Below, piece by piece: positions 1-6,135 of a DNA stretch of 6,139 bases (positions are counted from its first letter, which is position 1; each line of letters begins with the position of its first letter). Source of the DNA: Bacteroidota bacterium (GTDB taxonomy: Bacteria; Bacteroidota; Bacteroidia; Chitinophagales; Chitinophagaceae); NCBI GenBank assembly GCA_023386855.1, contig JAEWIW010000322.1:1-6139 (forward strand), read 5' to 3'. The translations under genes and the position numbers were made by a program. The notes beneath the pieces were generated by a model. That model was not told where the DNA came from and made no database searches. It worked only from the letters and a program-made list of their open reading frames with translations.

Positions 1-54
1 TCCGAAGGCAATCGCCAGTAAAGCAATCAGGATAGTATCTACAGTAAATTTCAT
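1..54 (-). CDS. N-terminal fragment of a probable membrane protein (partial, runs off left edge)
   Basis: Only 18 codons are in the window: an ATG at 54 on the minus strand, then MKFTVDTILIALLAIAFG with no stop before the edge. After a short polar start (KFTVDT), the sequence turns strongly hydrophobic, as in the first transmembrane helix of a small membrane protein or an uncleaved signal anchor. The gene begins 24 nt after the stop of the acylase gene on the same strand, so it is probably the next gene of the same transcript. The upstream bases are AT-rich with no Shine-Dalgarno sequence, as is common in Bacteroidota. No function can be assigned from so few residues. The gene call rests on the start, the hydrophobic pattern and the operon-like spacing. 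Confidence 0.6.
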   Translation of the reverse strand, partial: MKFTVDTILIALLAIAFG

Positions 55-78
55 GATAGTTTGATTTAGTGAAATGCA

Positions 79-2523
79 CTAAGCTTTTGAAAAACTTATC
101 CTTGCTATGATCTTTGGAGATGACTTCTCCCCTTTTTTCATGATCCATAGCCTATAATTTTTCCCTGCCGCCCAGTCATCAACAAAATTATCATAATAAC
201 GACTTCCGGGGTTTCCACTTTGGCCCCCGGGATAAATTCCATAAGCTTCCGTTTCATCCGTTAGCTGGACAATCATTTTCCAGCTGGGAGCATGAAACTG
301 CTTGGTGGCATTAATGATATTGGCGCCCCCACCCGTAGTTAAATGGAAGCGGCTAAAGGGTTCAAGCCTTAAGAGATGACGCACGCCTGAATCCTTATAT
401 TTTGACCAAACCAGCCTTCCCTGTTCATCGAGGGAGCGGATGGCAGGAATCACTTTCTCAAACGCTTTAGTGACCATCATATGCATGTCCTCCTTTTGGC
501 TGGTATTAATGTCATCAACAAACTGGTAGGAAGAATCTCTTAATAATCCTTCAACAAGGGTATAATCTTCAGGCCATTTTACCACACCTCTCACCCTGCT
601 CAATTCATCCTGGTAGATCAACCTGTGAAGACTGTCGAACCATAATGTAAACAATGTTGCGCCTTTCTCTCCCGGGTCGTTCTTAAAATTCCATTCCTGC
701 AACATAGCCAGGTATTTCCAGTCGGCATCTTTAATACTGCTGCTGTCAATACTCTTCAACATTTTGGGCAGGATCATTTCGGCCATGATATTGGTATTAT
801 CATTTTGCAGTGCCAACATATCCAGGGGAGTTATGTTCTGCATGGAAGCAAGCTTTTTATTAATGACCAGGCTTCGATAAAGATCATGCGATCCTCCAAT
901 GTAATAGGGATAGGTTGAATCCACTGCCATCTGGTTGGCGCTACTGACAAATCCTCTTTCCGGGTTGACCATATGCGGGTTCTCATCTTTAGGAATATCG
1001 CCCTGCCATAAGTATGTACTGTCGGTTCCTGGCATGATAAAATCACCCTGCCGCTTCCATTTTGCCGGGAAGGAGCCCATCTGCCAAATGGCAATCTCGT
1101 TGGATTTGCTGGCAAAGGCAAAGTTCTGCGCAGGACAATCAAAGTTCTTTATCGCTTCAAGGTAGTCGTCATAATTCTTTGCCCTGCTTAGCAGGCAAAA
1201 GGTTTTCAGTTCATTGGATGCATCATGCGCCTTCCATTTCACGGCCAGGTTGGTAACAGAGGATTTACGGCCTCCATCGAAGTTGCGGTCATACATAACA
1301 GGACCAAACACGGTATAGGCAACCGTATCACGGAATATATTTCCGCCCTTAATGCGATATTCCTCAACCTTAATATCTGCTTTCCTGTACTCACCATTAA
1401 AAAGATACTGGCTATGATCATCCCCTTTAAAACTTACCTGGTAATAATCCTTAACATCCCTGCCTGCATTGGTTAATCCCCATGCAATGCTGTCGTTAAA
1501 ACCAATAATTACTGAAGGGGCACCGGGCATGCTCGCACCATAAAAACTGGAAACGGGTGTGGTAACCTGGATTTCGTACCATATGGAAGGAAGGCTTACA
1601 TTCAAATGAGGATCATTGCAAAGAATAGGCCTTCCACTGGCCGTTTTACTTCCATTCACCGCCCAGTTATTACTTCCATTATCGGGATCCGGTTTATCCT
1701 GTTTTATAGCAATGGAATCATTGGAAGGAAAATATAAAGAATCTGCATTTGAAGGGATCATTGGCTTTACAGAAGCCGTATCGAAAATAGTACCGCGACT
1801 AACAATCGGATCCAGGGAATCCTGTGTAACAGGATAAAGTTTATCAAAAGTATAGCTGTTGAAAACCTTACGGGCATTGGTGTATTCAATATCATTTTCG
1901 CCGCCGGTAAGATCATAACTCAAGTATTTGAGTAGAAGAGCAGATTTAAGGTTGGTCCATTTTTCGGGTGTATAATTCAGCAACCGGTATTCGATGGGAA
2001 GATCCTTTGTGGATAGCTGGTCAATATAAGCATTCACACCAGCACTATAGGCATTAAGCTGTTCATTGACCATTGGATCGGCTTCCATTGCACTGAGTGA
2101 ATTTTTTGCGCCATATACCATTCCCAGCCTGCGCATGGTGCGGTCATTGTTAAGTATGGCACTATCCGGACCCACTCCAAGTATTTCTGATAGCCTTCCT
2201 GCTGCTGCATGGGTTTGAAATTCCATCTGCCATAACCTGAATTTTGCATGCAGGTATCCTTGTACAAAATAGGCATCGGGTTCTTTTTCGGCAAAAACAT
2301 GTGGTACCATTCTTTCATCAAAATAAACCTCAGCTTTTCCTTCCAGCTGGGGAAAGCGCAAGTCCTCCGAATAGTTCTTGTCAACTGGTTCAGCATTCAG
2401 CCAGAAACCATGCTGTGGACTTAAGAAACTACCCAATGGAGGAACAGATCCCCACTGCATACTCAATAAAACGATCACCAGGATGGTAAGAACTGATGAA
2501 ACGATCAATGGAACCAGTCTCAT
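79..2523 (-). CDS. Penicillin acylase family protein (Ntn-hydrolase), membrane-anchored or exported
   Basis: An 814-residue precursor of the penicillin amidase family (peptidase S45 type), made as one chain and self-cleaved into alpha and beta subunits. Residues about 4-24 are a hydrophobic signal or anchor. The alpha part has the family blocks VPHVFA (73-78), GYLHAKFRLWQME (about 89-101) and GRLSE (109-113). The beta part starts at the Gly-Ser junction before SNNWAV: Ser284 is the predicted nucleophile and new N-terminus. His306 sits at beta-23, as in cephalosporin-acylase-like members, and Asn530 (SANQMA, beta-247) matches the oxyanion Asn near beta-241 of penicillin G acylase. The enzyme should therefore be active, cleaving an amide-linked acyl group in the periplasm. 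Its real substrate is unknown; acyl-homoserine lactones, lipopeptides and N-acyl amino acids are options. The frame stays open upstream to a TTG at 2634, which would overlap miaE. I prefer the ATG at 2523 because it places the signal segment at the N-terminus. Stop is TAG. Confidence 0.92.
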   Translation of the reverse strand: MRLVPLIVSSVLTILVIVLLSMQWGSVPPLGSFLSPQHGFWLNAEPVDKNYSEDLRFPQLEGKAEVYFDERMVPHVFAEKEPDAYFVQGYLHAKFRLWQMEFQTHAAAGRLSEILGVGPDSAILNNDRTMRRLGMVYGAKNSLSAMEADPMVNEQLNAYSAGVNAYIDQLSTKDLPIEYRLLNYTPEKWTNLKSALLLKYLSYDLTGGENDIEYTNARKVFNSYTFDKLYPVTQDSLDPIVSRGTIFDTASVKPMIPSNADSLYFPSNDSIAIKQDKPDPDNGSNNWAVNGSKTASGRPILCNDPHLNVSLPSIWYEIQVTTPVSSFYGASMPGAPSVIIGFNDSIAWGLTNAGRDVKDYYQVSFKGDDHSQYLFNGEYRKADIKVEEYRIKGGNIFRDTVAYTVFGPVMYDRNFDGGRKSSVTNLAVKWKAHDASNELKTFCLLSRAKNYDDYLEAIKNFDCPAQNFAFASKSNEIAIWQMGSFPAKWKRQGDFIMPGTDSTYLWQGDIPKDENPHMVNPERGFVSSANQMAVDSTYPYYIGGSHDLYRSLVINKKLASMQNITPLDMLALQNDNTNIMAEMILPKMLKSIDSSSIKDADWKYLAMLQEWNFKNDPGEKGATLFTLWFDSLHRLIYQDELSRVRGVVKWPEDYTLVEGLLRDSSYQFVDDINTSQKEDMHMMVTKAFEKVIPAIRSLDEQGRLVWSKYKDSGVRHLLRLEPFSRFHLTTGGGANIINATKQFHAPSWKMIVQLTDETEAYGIYPGGQSGNPGSRYYDNFVDDWAAGKNYRLWIMKKGEKSSPKIIARISFSKA

Positions 2524-2540
2524 ATAAAGGGTTAAGGTTT

Positions 2541-2570
2541 TAAATATACACAAAACATAAAGCATGTAAA
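2541..2570 (-). promoter_or_regulatory. Weak Bacteroidota-type promoter candidate for the acylase gene
   Basis: On the minus strand, TATATTTA (2548-2541) matches the Bacteroidota -7 consensus TAnnTTTG except for its last base. TTTA (2570-2567) lies 18 nt upstream, where the -33 TTTG would be. The site sits in the 82-nt gap between miaE and the acylase gene and would give a leader of roughly 10 nt. Matches of this quality occur by chance in AT-rich DNA, so this is only suggestive. It fits the fact that this is the widest gap in the gene run. Confidence 0.25.
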
Positions 2571-2579
2571 TATTGCTTT
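2559..2579 (-). other. Small inverted repeat in the miaE-acylase gap
   Basis: AAAGCA (2559-2564) and TGCTTT (2574-2579) form a perfect 6-bp stem with a 9-nt loop. The stem is AT-rich, and on the minus strand it is followed by a run containing TTTT. It could be a weak terminator after miaE. It overlaps the upstream element of the candidate acylase promoter, so it could also be a regulator site or chance. Its low GC content argues against an efficient intrinsic terminator. Confidence 0.25.
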
Positions 2580-2605
2580 GCAGATGGCCGGATACAGGTT
2601 GATCG

Positions 2606-3202
2606 TTAATGCATCCTGTCGCCCCGCAATTCAAGTTCTTTCATGATGGAAGCTTCTTTAGCCAGCCATTGCTGCCATCGTTTGCGACTTTTTTCACGGC
2701 CAAAAAAATCATCAGCAAGATCAATAAACAAGTGGTAATGCCCGGCTTCACTTTCCATGAATTTACGGTAAAAGCTCCGCATGTATTCATCATCCAGTCC
2801 TTCACTCAATCGCTTGAACCGTTCACAGCTCCTGGCTTCGATCAATGCACAGGTCAGCAACTGGTCGAGCAGGCGGTCGGCAGGACTTCCTCCTTTTACC
2901 TGGAAATCGAGCAGGGCGTTTACATATTCATCCTTGCGCTGGCGTCCCAGCTTCAATCCTCTTTTTTGCAGTTCAGCCAATACCATCCTGAAATGCCCCC
3001 ATTCTTCCGTTACAATTGGAGCCAGTTCTTCCACGATCCTTTCCTGTTCACTATAGCGCTGGATCAGTGAAATGCAGCTGGTAGCGGCTTTCTGTTCACA
3101 ATAGGCATGGTCGGTAAGGATATCTTCCAGCGACATGCCGGCCAGGTCAACCCATCGAGGATCTGTAGGCAACTTTAAACCCAGTATATTTTTTTCTTCC
3201 AT
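2606..3202 (-). CDS. miaE: tRNA-(ms2io6A37) hydroxylase (MiaE family)
   Basis: A 198-residue ferritin-like diiron monooxygenase. The known family reaction is O2-dependent hydroxylation of the isopentenyl group of 2-methylthio-N6-isopentenyladenosine at tRNA position 37, downstream of MiaA and MiaB. All six expected iron ligands can be placed in the four-helix pattern: Glu36 (DHAYCEQ), Glu67 and His70 (EEWGH), Glu122 (EARSCERF), Glu152 and His155 (ESEAGHYH). Length is typical for the family. The ATG at 3202 is preceded directly by an in-frame TTG at 3205. I take ATG, giving MEEKNILGLKLPTDPRW, which matches the usual N-terminus of the family. The gene starts 41 nt after the glycosylase gene and ends in TAA, 82 nt before the acylase start. 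No promoter stands out. MiaE is best known from Gammaproteobacteria, and the fold is shared with other diiron proteins, but the complete ligand set and the LGLKLPTDPRW opening make the call firm. Confidence 0.92.
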   Translation of the reverse strand: MEEKNILGLKLPTDPRWVDLAGMSLEDILTDHAYCEQKAATSCISLIQRYSEQERIVEELAPIVTEEWGHFRMVLAELQKRGLKLGRQRKDEYVNALLDFQVKGGSPADRLLDQLLTCALIEARSCERFKRLSEGLDDEYMRSFYRKFMESEAGHYHLFIDLADDFFGREKSRKRWQQWLAKEASIMKELELRGDRMH

Positions 3203-3243
3203 CAATGCAAGGTTAGGTAAACGGGGTCAAGATAAAGATTAGT

Positions 3244-3927
3244 TTAATTTGACATGAGCACGGTAAGGTATTTGTCAACAAATTCATCCACTCTTTTTCT
3301 CCTGTATTGCATTACCCATCTGGGGTGTGGAAGAGGTGAAATTTTTTTAAAGAAATGATGCTTTTCATTCAGTTTATGAAACAGCTTGTAATTGGTGCCT
3401 TCGCCCAGGCAGAAGCAATGGTCTGAAACATTCAAACTTTTTTGTTGTGTCCTGATGCAATCAATGATAAAGGGCTCGCTATCTTTCAGCAACTGCTTAT
3501 CATCATAATAATTCAGGTTGATGCCATGGCGGGTAAAGCCTAAGGGAGAAAGTGCGCTGATGAAAAAGTCACCATAAAATTTCAATGCGCCACCATATGC
3601 TTCGATCACTTTATAAATGAACTGGGCCGATAATTCCGATTTTTTCTGGAAAGGATTTTCAATGCCGCAATCTTCCTGCAGTCGAACCGGGTCGGTAAAT
3701 GGAATACCCGTAATACCGCCGCCAAACCGGCCAGGATTGATGCCAAAGATGATCTTTCTTTCGCGGTGATCGGAATAAAACTTATGGTAAAAAGCCGATG
3801 TATATTGCCATGATAAAGGATCATCAAAAGGATTCATGATCTCGATGCCATGGGCAAGAGGAAAGCCTGGTTTTAGTGAGCGATAAAAATCAAGGATCCG
3901 TTCAGCCTGTGTAGGTTCATTCTTCAT
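3244..3927 (-). CDS. SMUG2-type DNA glycosylase (DUF4918, uracil-DNA glycosylase superfamily)
   Basis: A 227-residue soluble protein of the uracil-DNA glycosylase superfamily. Motif 1, GINPGRFGGGITGIPFTDP (62-80), corresponds to the SMUG1 motif GMNPGPFG...TGVPFG; Asn64 occupies the position of the SMUG1 water-activating Asn. Motif 2, LPHPRWVMQYRR (199-210), supplies the conserved His201-Pro and a basic DNA-intercalation loop, in place of the HPSPRN type of SMUG1. These two motifs together mark the SMUG2 group, first characterised from the Bacteroidota species Pedobacter heparinus, where uracil and xanthine removal was reported. The likely role is to excise deaminated bases and start base-excision repair in the cytoplasm. 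The ATG at 3927 has no good in-frame alternative nearby. The gene lies 34 nt after the GSCFA gene and 41 nt before miaE. There is no helix-hairpin-helix or iron-sulfur cysteine cluster, which argues against family 4/5 glycosylases. The substrate range of this protein is inferred. Confidence 0.87.
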   Translation of the reverse strand: MKNEPTQAERILDFYRSLKPGFPLAHGIEIMNPFDDPLSWQYTSAFYHKFYSDHRERKIIFGINPGRFGGGITGIPFTDPVRLQEDCGIENPFQKKSELSAQFIYKVIEAYGGALKFYGDFFISALSPLGFTRHGINLNYYDDKQLLKDSEPFIIDCIRTQQKSLNVSDHCFCLGEGTNYKLFHKLNEKHHFFKKISPLPHPRWVMQYRRKRVDEFVDKYLTVLMSN

Positions 3928-3961
3928 GTTGAATCATTTGTTTGCTGGCCAGGTTTACTTT

Positions 3962-4957
3962 TTATTGATTCAATTGTTGCCTGACCAGGTTTTCTTCCTG
4001 TGAAAAATCAAGGTATGGATGATGCCTCGCCAGTTCATTGATCTTCTCCATTAGATGCTGCAGGAACCGTTGATGCGAAGGGGTATTGGGATGAAAAGAA
4101 CGATGCCTTGCACTGGTGACCAGTTCCTGTACCTGCTTCGATAGTTCATATGCTTTTTTCTCAACGAATGCGGAAAGGAATTTTTCAGTAACAAAACTTG
4201 TTGCCTGGTAATTGGGATGAACCATATCCACGTCAAAGAAGCGGTAATCCCTAAGCACATCGATCACCAGTTCGTATGCGGGGAAATAATGCAACCTGTC
4301 GAATTTATTCACAAGATGATGTACCACTTCAATAAGCCTTGCCTTGCTCCGGTTATTATCGACAAGACCATCACGAACATGCCTTACAGGACTGACCGTA
4401 AAGATCACCTGTAATTTATTATTGAAATGAAACAATTGATGCAGGCAATTGTCGAGCGCTGAATTGATTTCTTCGATACTTAACAGGTGTCTCCTGAACA
4501 GGTTTGCAGGGGCCTTATGACAATTGGCCACCGTGGCATTTGTTTCTTTGAGGCGGAAACAAAAAGCCGTACCAAGTGTAATGACCAGCCAGCGCGCATT
4601 TTTAAGGAATTCATAAGCCTTATGATGTGATTGCTGGATGGCATTCCAAACTTCTTCCTTATTGGTTCCTGAAAGCCTGCTATGGTGCTGCCAGCTTTGC
4701 CATACATCGTTAAGATGAAACAATTCAATATGGCTATATGCATTAGGCCGGGTATATGCCACAAGGCTATCCGCAACACTTACGGGGTCAAAGAGGATCC
4801 CATTAGGATTTTGAAGCACATTGAATTTTAGATCCGCCAGGTGGTTACCGATATGTTCTGTAAAACATGAACCAATCAGAAGGATGCCATCGGTATAATT
4901 GATCGTATGCTGTGATGGTTCAATTTTTAAATCCATCATGAATCGCTGCTCTGCCAT
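3962..4957 (-). CDS. GSCFA-domain protein
   Basis: A 331-residue protein of the GSCFA family (PF08885), widespread in Bacteroidota and without a settled function. The signature is LLIGSCFTEHIG at 26-37; here the fifth motif residue is Thr instead of the Ala that names the family. Other family blocks are NPNGILFDP (50-58), WLVITLGTAF (123-132), VIFTVSPVRHVRDG (184-197) and FDVDMVHPNYQAT (241-253). The pattern of an early GS motif, a central SP.RH block and a late Asp-x-x-His (Asp244, His247) resembles SGNH/GDSL-type hydrolases: Ser30 would be the nucleophile, with Asp244 and His247 completing the triad. This mechanistic reading is inference. No signal peptide or membrane segment is visible, so a cytoplasmic site is likely. 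The start is the ATG at 4957, only 5 nt after the stop of the lyase gene, suggesting translational coupling. Met7 or Met8 could also serve, but the RFMMDLKI segment aligns with the usual family N-terminus, so the first ATG is kept. Confidence 0.9.
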   Translation of the reverse strand: MAEQRFMMDLKIEPSQHTINYTDGILLIGSCFTEHIGNHLADLKFNVLQNPNGILFDPVSVADSLVAYTRPNAYSHIELFHLNDVWQSWQHHSRLSGTNKEEVWNAIQQSHHKAYEFLKNARWLVITLGTAFCFRLKETNATVANCHKAPANLFRRHLLSIEEINSALDNCLHQLFHFNNKLQVIFTVSPVRHVRDGLVDNNRSKARLIEVVHHLVNKFDRLHYFPAYELVIDVLRDYRFFDVDMVHPNYQATSFVTEKFLSAFVEKKAYELSKQVQELVTSARHRSFHPNTPSHQRFLQHLMEKINELARHHPYLDFSQEENLVRQQLNQ

Positions 4958-4962
4958 AGGAA

Positions 4963-5832
4963 CTATTTACCTGAAAAAATCGAGGAGGCCAGAAGTGATG
5001 CTTCCTTTAAAGCTTCGAAGTTAAGCGGTTGACAGCGACCAGCAGCACCAAGGTATTCAACAAGTTTTTCGGTATCCAGGTTTCCGACAAGTTCATCCTT
5101 TGCCATGGGGCAGCCACCAATACCTTTCATGGCTGCATCCATCCTGCTGCATCCCGCATTCATGGCAGCCTGCACTTTTTCTTCCCAGCCATTTTTGCTG
5201 GCATGCAAGTGAAGGCCGGTTTCGATAGAAGGGAAATGATCTATTACCTGGGAAGATAATTCATACACCTGCAAGGGGGTAGCCATGCCTACGGTATCTG
5301 CAAGAGATATGATATTCACTCCAGCTTCCACCAGTTTACGGATCCAAAGTAAAACTTCATCAATAGAATAAGGATCTCCATAAGGGTTTCCAAATCCCAT
5401 CGAGATATAGACCACAAGTTGCTTTTGATGTTGTGAAGCCAGTTCAAGCATTTCCTTTACCAGGTTAAAAGATTCCGCAATGTTCGAATTGGTATTTCTT
5501 TCCTGGAAGGTCTCTGAAACAGAAAATGGATACCCCAGGTAATTAATTTGGGTGTAACGGCAAGCCTGTTCAGCACCTTTCCTGTTGGCCACGATGGCCA
5601 GCAGTTTGGATGAACTAACCGAAAGATCAAGCTGTTCGAACACTTCTGCTGTATCTGCCATTTGGGGTATCGCTTTAGGCGAAACGAAGCTTCCGAAGTC
5701 GATCGTATCAAAACCAACTTTGAGCAAGGCCTGGAGATACTCCACCTTTTTTCCCGTAGGAACCGGGTGAGGCCAGCCCTGTATGGCATCACGCGGGCAT
5801 TCTACGAGTTTTATCACTTTTTGATTATGCAC
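4963..5832 (-). CDS. Hydroxymethylglutaryl-CoA lyase family protein (divergent Bacteroidota type)
   Basis: A 289-residue TIM-barrel protein of the HMGL-like family. HMG-CoA lyase cleaves HMG-CoA to acetyl-CoA and acetoacetate in leucine breakdown. Conserved features are Arg14-Asp15 (ECPRDAIQG), the SFVSPKAIPQMADTAEV block (48-64), the metal-binding LHLH at 207-210 (His208, His210), the Cys loop GIGGCPMA with Cys241, and Asn251 in GNLDTEKLVEYL. The length is slightly below the usual ~300 for bacterial lyases. Differences from canonical enzymes include Asp45 where the human enzyme has Glu72, AIQGW in place of GLQNE after the Arg-Asp pair, and HASKNG in place of HDTYGQ after the second His. HMG-CoA lyase is the best name, but a related acyl-CoA lyase is possible. 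The start is GTG at 5832: an in-frame TGA lies five codons upstream and no ATG exists before the conserved region. A second GTG at 5817 (MIKLVECPRD) is an alternative. Stop is TAG, 5 nt before the next gene. It is probably the first gene of the run. Confidence 0.87.
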   Translation of the reverse strand: MHNQKVIKLVECPRDAIQGWPHPVPTGKKVEYLQALLKVGFDTIDFGSFVSPKAIPQMADTAEVFEQLDLSVSSSKLLAIVANRKGAEQACRYTQINYLGYPFSVSETFQERNTNSNIAESFNLVKEMLELASQHQKQLVVYISMGFGNPYGDPYSIDEVLLWIRKLVEAGVNIISLADTVGMATPLQVYELSSQVIDHFPSIETGLHLHASKNGWEEKVQAAMNAGCSRMDAAMKGIGGCPMAKDELVGNLDTEKLVEYLGAAGRCQPLNFEALKEASLLASSIFSGK

Positions 5833-5853
5833 TTTATCAATATTTCATTTCAA

Positions 5854-5884
5854 CTAAAATAATTATTAGCAATTCAACACAAAA
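5854..5884 (-). promoter_or_regulatory. Bacteroidota-type promoter candidate for the lyase-GSCFA-SMUG2-miaE run
   Basis: On the minus strand, TTTTG (5884-5880) is followed after 18 nt by TATTTTAG (5861-5854). The pair matches the Bacteroidota TTTG ... TAnnTTTG consensus with one mismatch in the -7 box and near-standard spacing. The -7 box ends 21 nt before the GTG start at 5832, giving a predicted leader of about 15 nt. Its position just upstream of the first gene of the colinear run supports the call. No operator or riboswitch-like structure is visible. Confidence 0.42.
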
Positions 5885-6045
5885 CAACAGTCAGTATTCC
5901 CTGTAGTAGTAAAAATTGCTTTTTATAAACCACCGTGAATATCGGTATTGCAATTTATGCAAATGAAGGGCAGTAAGCACCTGTTCATCAATTTCCACCT
6001 GCAAAACCAGCAAGCTAGCTTTACTATATCAAACCAAACTGATAT

Positions 6046-6135
6046 GTTAACCCTCCTCCTCCTATTGCTCCTTTCAAAAATCAGGGCCTGGGTAAGGGCA
6101 AGAAAAAACCTGGTAACGCTAATAGTGTTAACCCT
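6046..6135. repeat. 9-bp direct repeat GTTAACCCT, 81 nt apart
   Basis: GTTAACCCT occurs at 6046-6054 and 6127-6135, a start-to-start distance of 81 nt, which is exactly 27 codons. The first copy runs into four CCT triplets. In one plus-strand frame (6043-6138) both copies read Val-Asn-Pro and the stretch between is Pro, Gly and Lys rich (NPPPPIAPF, then GLGKGKKKPG). A TGA at 6040-6042 closes that frame on the left and no ATG, GTG or TTG codon follows it inside the window. It could be the edge of a tandem repeat, part of a broken gene, or chance. Confidence 0.3.

Noticed and set aside
2034..2396. 120-codon minus-strand frame inside the acylase gene
   Set aside because: It lies in another frame of a strongly conserved coding sequence covering the acylase N-terminal region. 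The product is rich in Met, Trp and Cys and resembles no family.
2524..2634. Longer acylase reading frame starting at a TTG at 2634
   Set aside because: It would overlap the end of miaE by 29 nt, begins with TTG, and would put about 37 non-family residues before the hydrophobic signal segment. The ATG at 2523 puts that segment at the N-terminus. An ATG at 2565 is a second, less likely alternative.
2609..3070. 153-codon plus-strand open frame antisense to miaE
   Set aside because: It is the shadow of a well-supported conserved gene. Its product has no family character.
3203..3243. Promoter-like TAACCTTG upstream of miaE
   Set aside because: The -7 match is imperfect, the upstream partner would be TTTA at 17 nt, and the predicted transcription start would fall at the start codon. 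The gap is only 41 nt in a colinear gene run.
6012..6021. Perfect palindrome AAGCTAGCTT
   Set aside because: A single 10-bp palindrome in AT-rich DNA with no second copy and no nearby gene start gives no basis for an operator call.
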